Positions 30,297 to 40,237 are shown, counted from the first letter of the stretch. The stretch: DNA of 60,124 bases from Rhodococcus qingshengii (GCF_021025955.1 NZ_JAJNCL010000006.1:321751-381874); one strand, 5' to 3'. Numbers and translations are program-made. The notes: generated by a model not told the origin, from the sequence alone.

Positions 30297-31130
30297 ATGT
30301 GTAGGTGGATGGCGTATTCGGGAGAACCGATACTCGCCCATGACCTGCTGTTCCGACCACAGCACTCGCTGATCGACCAGAGCCTGCATTCTCAACTCGG
30401 GGCTACGACTACAAACGGCGACGGCTTCGGAATCGGCTGGTACGGGGAAGGCCCCCAACCGGCGGTGTTCAAGAGCATCGAACCCGCGTGGAACGACTCG
30501 AACCTGCGCGAGGTCACCTCCCAATTGCGCACCCCTCTGCTGTTCGCCCACATCCGCGCCTCGACGGGAACTGCAGTGCAGCGCAGCAACTGTCACCCAT
30601 TTCGGCACGGCAATTGGATATGGATGCACAACGGTTCACTGCGCGGATTCCACGACATGAAACGGGAATTGGTGACCGCAGTTGATCCGTCTCTGTTCCC
30701 CGACCTCGAAGGATCAACGGACTCGGAAACTCTGTTCTTCCTCGCGCTGACGTTCGGCCTGACCGACGATCCGTTCGAAGGTGTCGCGAGGGCCGTCGGA
30801 TTCGTCGAGCACACGGCTCGCTCGCAGGGAATCGACAATCCGGTCCAGATGACCGTTGCCACGTCGGATGGCATCTCCACCTGGATCTTTCGCTATTCGA
30901 GCGAGCATCAGTCGAGATCGTTGTTCTTCTCCACCGAGATTTCCACGCTGCGCAAGCTCCATCCAGAGGTGGAAGCCCTGCACCATCTGAGCGAGGAGAC
31001 CCGAATCGTCGTCTCCGAGCCTCTGCGAGACCTTCCCGGCGCCTGGAACGAGGTTCCCGAATCCGCCGCAGGCGTCATCCGGCCCGGACGGGACGAGATG
31101 CGGAACTTCGCGCCGATCGGACCCCGATAG
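30297..31130 (+). CDS. Class II glutamine amidotransferase (EgtC/YafJ-like)
   Basis: This 277-aa Ntn hydrolase has catalytic Cys2 (MCRWMAYSG) exposed after Met removal. It has the family's DGFGIGWYG, AHIRASTG and MHNGSLRGF segments. The domain hydrolyses glutamine or gamma-glutamyl bonds. Similarity to EgtC of ergothioneine synthesis is at fold level only; no egtABD genes are near, so the substrate is open. Confidence 0.88.
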   Translation: MCRWMAYSGEPILAHDLLFRPQHSLIDQSLHSQLGATTTNGDGFGIGWYGEGPQPAVFKSIEPAWNDSNLREVTSQLRTPLLFAHIRASTGTAVQRSNCHPFRHGNWIWMHNGSLRGFHDMKRELVTAVDPSLFPDLEGSTDSETLFFLALTFGLTDDPFEGVARAVGFVEHTARSQGIDNPVQMTVATSDGISTWIFRYSSEHQSRSLFFSTEISTLRKLHPEVEALHHLSEETRIVVSEPLRDLPGAWNEVPESAAGVIRPGRDEMRNFAPIGPR

Positions 31131-31193
31131 GCAAAGTAGGTAGAGACCTGTTGTTGCGCCGAATTCTCGAGCCGGATGGGTCAAGATGGCTAG

Positions 31194-31874
31194 ATGTGGA
31201 AACAGGCTGTCGGGTTTGCTTTGTTCGGCGCGGCCGTTGCCATCGTCGCGGCGGCGGTGACACAGGGATCTTCACAGGCGTCGGCCACGATCACCCTCTT
31301 TTCGGGTGGCACGACGATCTCGGGCTTCGCGGGTGAATCGCAATGGACCTGGCCCATCGAGGCTGCGGTGATCGGCAGCATTCTGGGCACGCTGACCGGG
31401 TTCGTACTCCACCTCGCGGGTGTGCGGATCTCCGGAGGCCAGGACAATCGAATGCTTCGAACTGTGGTGGCAGGCCTCGTGGGAGTCACGTTTGGGTTGA
31501 CGCCCCTGTTGGTCTTGATCAGCATGGCATTCACCAGGTCGGTTGATATCGGATGGACCCCGCTCCTGGTCTATGCCGTCAGCGGTTTCCTGGCCTACGG
31601 CCTAGCGGTCGCCTCCGTGTTCGGAGTTCTTCGCGCTGCCGGGGATCGCTTTACTACGCGCACGGCGCGGGCGGTGGCGGCGATGCTTCCGGTCGGGGCA
31701 TTGGCGGCGATGACTGTGGGTGTCGGAACTGCCTGGAGCCTGGGCTTTTCCAATGCCGCTCCCACCTGGATCGCGGTCGTACTGCTGGTGGTTCTCGTAT
31801 TGGCCATGACGTTCGTTGCGGCCCGGGCGTGGGCTCTACGGATGCAGCCTCGTGACTTACCTGAAGTCGCATAG
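31194..31874 (+). CDS. Integral membrane protein of unknown function
   Basis: The 226-aa protein has six or so hydrophobic helices, a short extracytoplasmic Ser/Thr-rich loop after the first helix and a basic C-terminus. I recognise no motif. It starts at ATG 31194. The next small membrane gene begins 35 bases after its end on the same strand, so the two could be cotranscribed. Confidence 0.72.
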   Translation: MWKQAVGFALFGAAVAIVAAAVTQGSSQASATITLFSGGTTISGFAGESQWTWPIEAAVIGSILGTLTGFVLHLAGVRISGGQDNRMLRTVVAGLVGVTFGLTPLLVLISMAFTRSVDIGWTPLLVYAVSGFLAYGLAVASVFGVLRAAGDRFTTRTARAVAAMLPVGALAAMTVGVGTAWSLGFSNAAPTWIAVVLLVVLVLAMTFVAARAWALRMQPRDLPEVA

Positions 31875-31909
31875 GCAGTGAGACGTTTGATTCGGACGGG
31901 TGCATCGAG

Positions 31910-32251
31910 ATGAGGGGCGAACGAATCTTCGCGGGACTCGTCGTCGGCCTCCTACTGGGGTTGTTCGGCTACCTGCCATTGGTACTCCTGTGGCAACACT
32001 TCGCGGATGTCCCGCAACCGCAGATTTATCCGAATCGTTCATTCACGTCGTTCGGCCCCAACCCGCCACCGCTCACCTACTGGATAAGTTGGGCGGCGCC
32101 TGCCGCCGTCTTCGTCGTGCTCGGACTTACGACTATTCCCAGCCGCACCGGCCGGCAATTTGGATTGCCATTGGTGCTCGCGTTCCTGCCGGTCGCGGCA
32201 ATGGTGGCGTGGTTCTGGATCTCGATGGAACTATTCTTCAGCCCCGACTGA
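31910..32251 (+). CDS. Small membrane protein, hypothetical
   Basis: The 113-aa protein has helices near residues 7-30, 60-78 and 85-107 and a Pro-rich loop between the first two. No family is recognised. It is the last intact gene before a stretch of decayed genes and converges on the broken membrane-protein gene that ends at 32252, one base beyond its stop. Confidence 0.65.
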   Translation: MRGERIFAGLVVGLLLGLFGYLPLVLLWQHFADVPQPQIYPNRSFTSFGPNPPPLTYWISWAAPAAVFVVLGLTTIPSRTGRQFGLPLVLAFLPVAAMVAWFWISMELFFSPD

Positions 32252-32894
32252 TCACTCACTCGACCGCATATCGCGAACCCCACCGCGCGCACGGGCAATG
32301 GCGCCCTTGTTGCGCAATGCGATCCCCTGATGCACCGCAGCAAGTACCAATGCCAGCACTGCAGCAGGGAGGCTCCCACCATCGACAGCAGAGACGGCAT
32401 ATCGGAGCTGAACGCCGTAAAGAAACCCACCACTGCAGCGCAGAGCATTGCCGCCGAGACGATCCAGGCAACGAATGGTCGCGGAATCACGGCTGGAATG
32501 ACGCGCAGATATGCCATGTCCTCGACGGGCAGGTCGGGCCGAACCTGCTCTGGTATTTCGGCTTCGATCATCCTTCGCACGAATTCGACCATCGTGCCCT
32601 GAATCGGCCTCAGTCCAGTTGTGAGTATGCACAACGCCGTTTGCGGTTCGCGAGTCAATTGACGGAAACACCCCAAAACCGCAGCCGGCACGAACGCTGC
32701 CAATGCTGCACCGATCCGTTACCCAGTACGACGTCGGCGTCGGACCCGGCGTCGCCAACGGATCAGCAATGTCCAACGCGCGGGAAGTGCGGGAGCGCCA
32801 GAACTGGAAATAGAAAGAGCCCCAACGCTAGTCCCAGGACGACGCCCCACCACACGCTCAATCTCCGGCGGCGAGGCGTCTCCTGGTTGCTCAT
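32252..32894 (-). pseudogene. Membrane protein gene broken by about three frameshifts
   Basis: Read on the minus strand from ATG 32894, the frame opens with MSNQETPRRRR and a membrane helix, then stops after LPHFPRVGHC. Sensible coding continues in a second frame (DIADPLATPGPTPTSYW), a third (GAALAAFVPAAVLGCF to WIVSAAMLCAAVVGFF), and a fourth ending AVHQGIALRNKGAIARARGG with a stop at 32252. Joined, the pieces make a ~200-aa protein with four helices. The start overlaps the stop of the upstream broken gene (ATGA), so this was once an operon. Read errors are possible, but flanking core genes are clean. Confidence 0.65.
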
Positions 32895-33666
32895 ATTCTA
32901 CCTGACTCCGGTTCCCAACTCGACAGTTCCGTCGCCGTAGACGAGGTACGGGCGGCCTGCCAGATGGCGTGGTCGACCTCCCACGCAGTGATTACCCGCC
33001 CTGTTTCCTCGCTCAGCACCCGAGCGATCTCACGAAGGAGCGGACGCGCGGAATCCGTGTTGTTTCCGCTCCGCGGCGAGCGAGCCACCGCAACACCATC
33101 CGATCGGGCTTGACGGTGTCCTGGTGCCCGATCAGCATCCACAAATAGCCGCGGCGCACACCCGCACCGCCCTCACCAGGAACTTTCCGCAACGCGGATT
33201 CGGCCGCGTCGAGTCGGACTGTGTCGGTCAGTAGCCGGCGGGCATCGTCGAGGGTGAGTACTCCGTGTTCACGCAACACCTCCGCGTACCGAAGAACCGC
33301 GTCAGCCTTACATATGCCGCCACGTGTCGAAGTGTTCTGCCGGTTCTTCGTCGTCTCCACCAGCGCTTCCACCGAGGTGTAGCGATCGAGAAATGCATCG
33401 AGCGGGACCGGATCTGCCGCCTCCGGCACCGACATCTCCACGGACGGTGATTCCACATCGAAGTCCGCCGCAACCCGACGGACCACGGGCACAACGTGAT
33501 TGTCGTAGTGCGCACCGATGCTGTAGACCGCGTCGAGCACACAGAAGCTCACGCTCACCCACCGACGTTCCCGGGGCTTAGGGTCCAGCTCACGAACAGC
33601 GGCCACCAGCCGCGCAATGGCTTCATCACTGTGCATGCGGCGTACCGTAACCGACCAGGCAGACAC
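32891..33666 (-). pseudogene. Helix-hairpin-helix (DNA glycosylase-like) protein gene with one frameshift
   Basis: The first frame, from 33666 (a start at MHSDEAIARLV is also possible), runs for ~205 residues with KADAVLRYAEVLREHGVLTL and GYLWMLIGHQDTVKPDRMVL, which look like an HhH-GPD type fold. Near 33060 the frame shifts, and the natural C-terminus (DSARPLLREIARVLSEETGR, then TAWEVDHAIWQ) continues in another frame to 32891. No catalytic Lys/Asp pair of EndoIII was recognised, so the protein may have been non-enzymatic. Confidence 0.6.
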
Positions 33667-33739
33667 ACCTACACACCACGCCTGCCCATTTCACCCATGT
33701 TGTTGTCGTGGGCGTCCCAAGAAATGCGCTCCACACCAA

Positions 33740-33915
33740 ACAAATACCGAAACCTACTGACACACAACATTATTCAAGTACACCCAAAATGAGCCCCACC
33801 CGACGCGGCACCACTCCCCACACCACCGAACCCGAACACCCCGCCGGCAACCAAAACCGCCGGCGCCCCACACACCCACAACAACCGCCCCTGGGGACGG
33901 GTCATTCACAAGGGC
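33740..33915. repeat. Dispersed intergenic repeat, copy A
   Basis: This ~170-base segment is imperfectly repeated at 38368-38545 and in part at 42040-42130. Shared blocks include ACACAACAT, CACACCACCGAAC, GAACACCCCGC and GCCGGCGCCCCACACACCC. Its minus strand has an open frame rich in Gly, Val and Trp in copy A, but the frame is not kept in the others. It is probably an old repeat or IS-derived debris rather than a gene. Confidence 0.5.
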
Positions 33916-34216
33916 GGCTGGGAATCGCAGCACGCACCACCATCTGCGCAACCGACTCGGGGGCCACCAAAGCAGCGACATCGGATCCACGCAATGATGG
34001 GCGAATCGCCGGAGCAGGCGTAGTCACCCCAGCAGTTGTGACGCCGGAGGTGTCGGAGTCGGTGCCTGTCACAGTCGAGGTACCGGAATCGTCAGCGCAT
34101 TCCGCAACAAGGCTCGCGAAGGTGCCCGATGTGAGGATTGGCACCGCGCCAGCCTTCCGGCGGCGTCGGCCTACTACTTCGGGGGTCATCGCACACATCT
34201 TGCGGTCGGTGTTCAA
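33902..34216 (-). CDS. Possible small hypothetical protein
   Basis: A 104-aa frame (MTPEVVGRRRRKAGAVPIL as the likely inner start) has a Thr/Ser/Asp-rich middle. Composition is acceptable for coding, but I recognise no family and no good ribosome site. It lies in a 660-base gap otherwise holding only the dispersed repeat. It may be a gene remnant. Confidence 0.25.
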   Translation of the reverse strand: MNTDRKMCAMTPEVVGRRRRKAGAVPILTSGTFASLVAECADDSGTSTVTGTDSDTSGVTTAGVTTPAPAIRPSLRGSDVAALVAPESVAQMVVRAAIPSRPCE

Positions 34217-34327
34217 GCTTTGAGGCTCGAGGACGGAGACGATCCTGCCCGCTGAGAAGCTCGATGCCGTGCTTGTACAGCGCCTGCCTCACAGCGGGGC
34301 GACCTGGGAAATGACTACCATCGTGAG

Positions 34328-34972
34328 ATGAGCTATGACTTCTGGCTTTTGCCCGCCGAGCACTGCCAAGACGCCGCAGCTGCCCGTGCCTTCGCACTGG
34401 CCCAGGACGAGGCCGACGAACCGGCGACATTGATCGCCTCCAACCTTGCCGCGGACATCAGCGCAGTCAACGCAGACCTGACGGAAGAACAGGGTTTCTT
34501 GTCGGTCACTCCATTGAGTGGAACCAGCACCGCGGTGTTTGTTCCATCTCCGTGGCGACGCATACAGGATGCTCGCGATGTGATGGTGCCTCGAGCATTC
34601 GCCGCCGACTATGGCATGTATGACCCACAGCTCGACATAGTGCTGAGTCCGCGCGGGTCGGTCGCCGGCAGGTTCTCGACCTCTCGCGAAGGGACCTTTC
34701 CCACGATCACTCCAGATTTAATCGACCACTTCGTTGGAGCAATGAAAGTGGACGATTTCGTCGTCGTCGAAACCAGTGACGAGGTCTACATACAAACCAC
34801 ACGCATCGATATCAAGGCCTTCGCCGTTGAGCACCGAGCAGGATCTGCAGACCAGCATTTCGGTACCGAAGTGGTAAAGGCGCCGGAGGTCGTCGACATG
34901 ATGAAAGCGTGGCTGGCGAGTGGCGATGTCGCGATCACCGATCAACACTCGTGGACCAAAACTGCTCTGTAA
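34328..34972 (+). CDS. Hypothetical cytoplasmic protein (MSYDFWL type)
   Basis: This intact 214-aa frame starts at ATG 34328, with a GTGAG just before it. The opening MSYDFWLLP occurs in small actinobacterial proteins near toxin or immunity loci, but that link is weak. There is no signal peptide or membrane helix. The predicted mix of beta and alpha looks like a single globular domain. Function unknown. Confidence 0.6.
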   Translation: MSYDFWLLPAEHCQDAAAARAFALAQDEADEPATLIASNLAADISAVNADLTEEQGFLSVTPLSGTSTAVFVPSPWRRIQDARDVMVPRAFAADYGMYDPQLDIVLSPRGSVAGRFSTSREGTFPTITPDLIDHFVGAMKVDDFVVVETSDEVYIQTTRIDIKAFAVEHRAGSADQHFGTEVVKAPEVVDMMKAWLASGDVAITDQHSWTKTAL

Positions 34973-35127
34973 CAAGAAGTCCCAAATGGAGCAAAGCCGG
35001 TGCCGGCTGCCGCCGACGAGGACCGGTAGATGCGGGACCTGGGCGACTACGATCGAGCATTTGGAGTCCAATTCCCTTGTACTGCATCGTGTAATGATGA
35101 TTGGTGCAATGATGGGCGCCGCGTATT

Positions 35128-35620
35128 CGGGAATCGGCGCCGCGGCTGGCCGAGCAGGCACGCAGCGACGGATGGAGCCACGAGGACTACCTTGCGGCCG
35201 TGCTGTCGAGAGAAGTCACGGCTAGGGAATCGTCCCGTACTCAGAACCGGATCCGATTGGCCGGATTCCGACGCGAAAATCATTGGAGGAGTCCAACTTC
35301 GACTATCAACCGTCACTCAGTCGAGAGATGGTGGCATATCTGGGAACTGGAGTCTTCTTGACGCAGGCGCGCAATGTGGTGCTTCTGGGGCCGCCGGGCA
35401 CTAATAAAACGCTTCTGGCGATCTGGTTGGGGATCAAAGCGGCTCAGTCCGGACATCGCGTTTCATTCGCTACCGCCGTCGATTGGGTGACCAGCCTCAA
35501 AGCCGCACACGCCGGAGGAAAGCTACCTGCAGAGTTGGCGCGGCGACGGCAAATAGGGTTGATTCTCGTCGACGAAGTCGGCTACATCCCGTTCGAACAG
35601 GACGCCGAATTCGTAGCTTG
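35128..35620 (+). pseudogene. Degenerate istB (IS21-family ATPase subunit)
   Basis: Two frames joined at about 35270 give an IstB-like sequence: RLAEQARSDGWSHEDYLAA, then SLEEFNFDYQPSLSREMVAY, VVLLGPPGTNKTLLAI and LILVDEVGYIPFEQDA. The Walker A lysine is kept, but the preceding Gly is Asn (GTNKT). The C-terminal third is missing or scrambled beyond recognition, and no istA is adjacent. It differs clearly from the intact istB at 46.7 kb, so it comes from another IS21 element. Confidence 0.75.
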
Positions 35621-36295
35621 TTATCCGATCCCCCTGATGGCCCTCTTGTTGCGTCGGCGCCACAGCAAACCCCTCGACCAGGGACCACGCATGAGGCTCG
35701 CCCACACGGGCGACGGTCCCGATCGCGGCACCGTCGGCCACTCCAGCTCATCGCGTTCCCTTCGACGGAATCGGCAGTTCGCCCGACAGCGGCGACTCAG
35801 GTCGAACCACTCACTGCACGCAGCACGAACCTCACCCACCGCAGCGCCAGACGGCCCGTAACGTCGAGATGTAGGCATCCGGGATCACTTGCCCGGCATC
35901 TACCGGCCTCGTCGGTCCCCTGCATTGCGTGGCCGTCGAGGTCGCCCGCACCCCGCCCGCAACGTGCACGGACGAATACGTGCAGGACTCGACCCGTAAG
36001 GCTCCAGAGAGTAGGGAAATGTTGGCGAGAATCTGCTCCCGAATCTCGTTCGCCTCTGCAACCCGGGCACACTTCATCGGGCGGGTTCGCGCGCATGTCG
36101 TGGCGCAGCTGAGAAAGGCAGTTTCGAGAACCACGCCGCTGATCTGGCGGGGTGGCGCCATCCTGTCCCAGCTCTGTGATTGCGAACCCTTGACTACGCT
36201 GTATGCCGGCCGCGGCGTTTCGCCGACAAACAGGATGGACACGGAAACCGCTGCAGTACAATGACTTCTGTTTCTTGCAGGGGACACTGGTCCCG
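35621..36295. other. Gene-poor stretch before the cholesterol oxidase gene
   Basis: Open frames on both strands overlap here, but none has a good start or a recognisable family. The first ~200 bases may hold scrambled remains of the istB C-terminus. I see no RNA gene or repeat. Confidence 0.4.
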
Positions 36296-37945
36296 TCAGA
36301 GGTAAGTGGTGAGGATGTTGTCCATGCACCGCTCTGCCATCGCGGTAATCGTCAGAGCGGGATTGACCAGAGCAGACGACCCAGGAAGCAGCGCGCCGTC
36401 GATCACGAACAGATTCGAATATCCCTCGACCTTGCCCTCGAAGTTACAGGCCTGCCCCATCACCGCGCCGCCCAGTCCATGCCATGTGCAACCTGAACCG
36501 AAATCCCCCAAGCGGGTGTAAATGGGGATTCCCGTCACGGGCGAGCCGAATCGGGTTTCGGTGCGGTCGTGGAAACGGCCCGCAAAGTTCCGCGCGCGTG
36601 CATCGACGTCACTGTTCGCCTCACCATAGGGATAGTTGAGTTCGGTTCTACCCAAAGCGGGGTTGTAGTCGATGCTGCCACGCTCATTGGTGATGACCTG
36701 GATCAGATTGGCCATAGTGCCGCCACCTGCGATATCAGGGAAAGGAGAAGCCTCCCACGAGATGGAGACCGGCCCCTCAGGGTTGTCGTCGTCGTACATA
36801 ACCGCGACACCGGGGCCGCCTTGTTTGGCACCGCAGTCGCGCCGCAGCAACGTTCGCGAGAGGAGGAAATCGCCGTTGGTTCCGTATCCCTTACCGACCT
36901 GGTCGTTCAACCGAGGCAGAGTGCCCTTCGCCTTCGCAGTGACCAAAAGAGAGGTGGTGTAGAACGAACCAGCAGCCATGAACACATAGTCAGCAACAAC
37001 TGTCGTACGCTCGAGCACCGCACCCGACTCGTCGATTCTGTTGACCGATACCTCGAAGCGGTCTTGTCCGGACACCTCCCGAATTTCGGTCACCTCGTGC
37101 AGCGCACAAATCGTCACATTTCCGGTTGCCTCTGCGGCCGGCAAGTAATTGCGGTCGACGCTGTTCTTCGCGCCGGAATTACTGCCGTACGGACCTTCGC
37201 CGATCGAGTACGACGCAGGCGCGCGCCCTCCCAACTCGTCGCGGACGACATCCCAGTCCACACAGAAATCGTGAAGTACCGGTTCGCCACCGAAGTCCTC
37301 GATGTAGTCGAGCCAGGCGCGCGCGCCGCGGTAGTTGGGGTGGGCGAGTAGATCCGCGGGCAACGGCGAAGTGCCCAGCATCCCCTTCGCGCGGGGGTAA
37401 TAAGTACGGTCCATCTCTCCGTAGTCGATCTGCGTAGGAAAGACCTGGACGAAGTCCTGGCGCCGAGGCTGCGGGGTGAATGCACCGAATGCGAGCGATC
37501 CGCCACCGACTCCAGAGCCGTAGAGGGCGTCTATCCCATTGCCCCGCACTCGATCGATGAGACCGGGGTAGCGGTCGATGTGCGTGAACTTGGTCAGCGG
37601 ATTAATCGGCGGTTGATCTGCAAACCAGGCAGAGCGGCGATCAGGCTCGTTGATCGTGCAGAACGTGGAACCAGCGGGGTCGATCGGCCACCGGCGCCCG
37701 CGTTCGAAGACCGTCGTCCGTACACCCGCCTGCCCCAGTCGCAGCGCAGCCACCGCCCCACCGAATCCACTACCGATCACCACCGCAGTCTTCTCTCGGC
37801 GCATCTGCACAGGCGTTTGCGCCTGCGCGCCCGCCGGCGACCCGAGAGCTTGACCAGCAGCGAACGCCCCGAGGCTGAGCGCGGCACCTCGAAGGGCGGA
37901 TCGGCGATTCAGCGTTGACGGATAACGCGATTCGTTGATGGGCAT
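36296..37945 (-). CDS. choD: Cholesterol oxidase (GMC-type, secreted)
   Basis: This flavoenzyme oxidises the 3-beta-hydroxyl of cholesterol and isomerises it to cholest-4-en-3-one. It has 549 aa from ATG 37945; the frame runs further upstream without support. The N-terminus has a twin-arginine-like signal (NRRSALRGAALSLGAFAAG), so export is expected. FAD-binding VVIGSGFGGAVAALRLG follows at about residues 54-70. The C-terminal GMC region has LFVIDGALLPGSSALVNP and ALTITAMAERCMDNI. The length fits the rhodococcal secreted enzyme. It stands alone in an accessory region, not in a steroid cluster. Confidence 0.92.
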   Translation of the reverse strand: MPINESRYPSTLNRRSALRGAALSLGAFAAGQALGSPAGAQAQTPVQMRREKTAVVIGSGFGGAVAALRLGQAGVRTTVFERGRRWPIDPAGSTFCTINEPDRRSAWFADQPPINPLTKFTHIDRYPGLIDRVRGNGIDALYGSGVGGGSLAFGAFTPQPRRQDFVQVFPTQIDYGEMDRTYYPRAKGMLGTSPLPADLLAHPNYRGARAWLDYIEDFGGEPVLHDFCVDWDVVRDELGGRAPASYSIGEGPYGSNSGAKNSVDRNYLPAAEATGNVTICALHEVTEIREVSGQDRFEVSVNRIDESGAVLERTTVVADYVFMAAGSFYTTSLLVTAKAKGTLPRLNDQVGKGYGTNGDFLLSRTLLRRDCGAKQGGPGVAVMYDDDNPEGPVSISWEASPFPDIAGGGTMANLIQVITNERGSIDYNPALGRTELNYPYGEANSDVDARARNFAGRFHDRTETRFGSPVTGIPIYTRLGDFGSGCTWHGLGGAVMGQACNFEGKVEGYSNLFVIDGALLPGSSALVNPALTITAMAERCMDNILTTYL

Positions 37946-38659
37946 GCCGGAAATGTACACGCTTTCGCACCTGATGGGAGGCCACCGCGACTCAAAAGTG
38001 AACTGCCCTAGCAATTCCGGACGGGACGCCGATGTTGCAAGCGGTTCACTCGCCTCGCCGTCACGCACCCAGTAGAGATGAAGCAGACCGTAACCGTCGA
38101 CGCGCCGGGTCGGATCAGCCGTGTAGGACGCCGCTCGAGGATCTGTTCTCCTCGCCGCGGCCCGCGTATTGAGTCGAGGCTACCGAAGTCCTACAGCCGA
38201 AAGCTCAGCGGTACAGGGAGCAATAGGCGTCGACGGACGGCACCTCGACCCACTTCGACCAACGATCGCCCCAGCGGTGCCGCCATGACCTGGTAATACG
38301 ACACGTCCCCCGCTTCCTTATGCCGCTGGCGACATAGTTTCCTGAGACACCGCTTGCGCATCCGATGACCAAAATCACTGATACACAACATCACTCAAGA
38401 CCATTCGAAGTCGTGCCTCATACCGCCCCTCCCGGCGCGTGCCACTCCCCCACACCACCGAACCGGAACACCCCGCAGCCGGCACCTAAATCCGCCGGCG
38501 CCCCACACACCCCCAACAACCACCCCGGGACATGCCATCACCGCAGTTCAAAGGCACAAAGCGCACACCGGGACGCCCGCACCACTCCCGAGCACAAGGC
38601 GCGATACCCCGTGGCAGGCTTAACGGTGGCACCGGGGCTGCGCACTGTACAACTAACAG
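37946..38659. other. Gene-free stretch with repeat copy B
   Basis: Over 700 bases lie between the cholesterol oxidase start and a small membrane gene. The first part should hold the oxidase promoter. 38368-38545 is a copy of the dispersed repeat. No convincing gene was seen. Confidence 0.55.
38368..38545. repeat. Dispersed intergenic repeat, copy B
   Basis: It aligns with copy A from ACTGATACACAACATCACTC through GGGACATGCCAT, with several short indels. The minus-strand frame is interrupted relative to copy A, which argues against a conserved protein. Confidence 0.5.
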
Positions 38660-39115
38660 ATGAGGAGTTACATCAATCGCCATCGCACACTGATCGTGCT
38701 CATCGTGATGGTTGTTGTAGTGGGCTCGTTGTGGTGGACGAAAACGATCGCCTTCACCCGATCACTAGCCATTTCCTTCAGTTCCGAACCGTCCGAGCTC
38801 GTTCCGCGCGGTGGCCCCGCGGACATCACTCCCACAATCGTCGCCAGCTTCCCGTTCTCCGAAGAGACAGTGAGCCTCGTCGCGGACAGAATCGTCAACA
38901 CCCACGGCGGCAACACATCCGACTACGAATCACCCCTCACCATCACCGACACAATTGATTTCGCCGGCAAAGTCGTGACAGCACGCGGACGAACACCGCT
39001 GGCCACCCAACGGATGGCGAACTACGGCGCACAAGCACTGAGCGAGCTAATCAACGAAGCCACCTTCGCACGGACTGGCCAAGCAAAAGTTTCCTTCCTG
39101 GTGCTCACCGACTAA
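38660..39115 (+). CDS. Membrane-anchored hypothetical protein
   Basis: The 151-aa protein starts at ATG 38660. One N-terminal helix (about residues 9-27, RTLIVLIVMVVVVGSLWW) anchors a ~120-residue exported domain. No motif or family is recognised. Base composition is ordinary for the surrounding DNA. Confidence 0.6.
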   Translation: MRSYINRHRTLIVLIVMVVVVGSLWWTKTIAFTRSLAISFSSEPSELVPRGGPADITPTIVASFPFSEETVSLVADRIVNTHGGNTSDYESPLTITDTIDFAGKVVTARGRTPLATQRMANYGAQALSELINEATFARTGQAKVSFLVLTD

Positions 39116-39184
39116 ACGGCGCCGCTGTTAGCCGAGCGCGCAGCTCACCGAGATCCACCACACGCACGCGACAAAAACTCGCCT

Positions 39185-39546
39185 CTATCCCCGATCAACC
39201 GGCATCGACCACTCGGGTTCAGGCGGTGGTTGTCGCCGCAGCGAATAGAACGCCGCACCAATCAACACCCACCCGGCGATAGCGAACGCCGACGCCGCAC
39301 CATCGAATACCACCATCACCACGCGCTGGTCGTCGGAGGCGCATAAGTACACGAGGATCCGACAACCGGCAGCCACACCCTCGACGCACTCTCCAACGCC
39401 AAAGCGGAATCGGATGCGCACAGCTCATACGAAGACCGTCCCACCCCAACGAACGCGAAAGCACCGAACGCCCCCACCACCAACACCAAGCCCACGCCAA
39501 ACAGCACCCACCGACGCCACCGCGCCCCTCCCCCGCATGCCATCAC
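39185..39546 (-). pseudogene. Small two-helix membrane protein gene with one frameshift
   Basis: From GTG 39546 or ATG 39543 the frame encodes WRRWVLFGVGLVLVVGAFGA, then SSYELCASDSALALESASRV, and stops at PPTTSAW near 39316. The expected second half (ASDDQRVVMVVFDGAASAFA, then GWVLIGAAFYSLRRQP) sits in another frame down to 39185. A two-base gain near 39345 would explain it. The region just upstream of its start and its first ~10 codons resemble the gene ending at 42399, so the two are paralogues. Confidence 0.6.
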
Positions 39547-39655
39547 CCACGCACCATAAGCCGAGCAGCCACGCATGCCGTTCATTGCGTCGAATGGCCC
39601 AGACCCTCCCAGACCTCATCCACCACCAATACCCCAACCCGCCCACCACAGAACC

Positions 39656-39693
39656 CGAAAAGGCCCCTCACCGGACGGTGAGGGGCCTTTTCG
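39656..39693. terminator. Perfect 17-bp hairpin, bidirectional terminator
   Basis: CGAAAAGGCCCCTCACC and its exact complement surround a four-base loop, with A and T runs on the outer sides. This shape ends transcription from either direction. Confidence 0.85.
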
Positions 39694-39707
39694 GGACCAC
39701 ACAAACT

Positions 39708-39746
39708 GGAAAGGTCCGGCCCGGTTGCTGCGGGCCGGACCTTTCC
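39708..39746. terminator. Second hairpin terminator, 16 bp
   Basis: GGAAAGGTCCGGCCCG and its exact complement enclose a seven-base loop, 15 bases after the first hairpin. Together they insulate the MerR gene region on the right from the decayed region on the left. Confidence 0.85.
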
Positions 39747-39848
39747 GATCAGACAGTCAAACCGATCGACACAACCCGGTACTCACTCTTGCTCCCCGGA
39801 CGGTGCGGCAGTCCCCTCGATTGCAGCAGCGCAGGCACAGGCGTCCAC

Positions 39849-40220
39849 TTACAACACCTCGTCCACTGTGGTGGCAGGTGTTCTCAGCGTCGCCAATCTC
39901 CGCCGAGTGGCCGCCACCGCTGCTTGTTGACGGTCCAGACGTGCAGCGATGCGATCGAGTTCAGCGCTCAGGTCCGGGCACTGGTCCAAAGTCATGTGGT
40001 GATCGTCGGTACGCACACAGTCGAGATAACGGCGGATCATCTCGGTACCGAGTCCTGCGGCCACCATGGTCTGAATCTGCTGAACGACCCCGATAGCAGA
40101 CTCGTCGTAACGCCGGTAGCCGTAGGAATCGCGCACCGGAATCAGCAGTTCCCGCTCTTCGTAATGCCGCAGCGCGCGAGCACTCACACCTGTCCTGTCT
40201 GCGAGCTCACCGATCAACAT
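39849..40220 (-). CDS. MerR-family transcriptional regulator
   Basis: The 123-aa protein has a standard MerR helix-turn-helix at the N-terminus (MLIGELADRTGVSARALRHY, GYRRYDESAI), a dimer helix and no clear metal-binding cysteine cluster. The single Cys residues (DCVRTDD, DQCPDLS) could still sense a thiol reagent. It is divergent from a small hydrolase gene with a MerR-type promoter between them, which it very likely controls. Confidence 0.88.
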   Translation of the reverse strand: MLIGELADRTGVSARALRHYEERELLIPVRDSYGYRRYDESAIGVVQQIQTMVAAGLGTEMIRRYLDCVRTDDHHMTLDQCPDLSAELDRIAARLDRQQAAVAATRRRLATLRTPATTVDEVL

Positions 40221-40237
40221 GGGTCCTCCTCGTCGCC

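Noticed and set aside
35832..36329. 165-aa minus-strand frame before the cholesterol oxidase
   Set aside because: No family, no ribosome site, and competing frames on the other strand; left as unassigned DNA.
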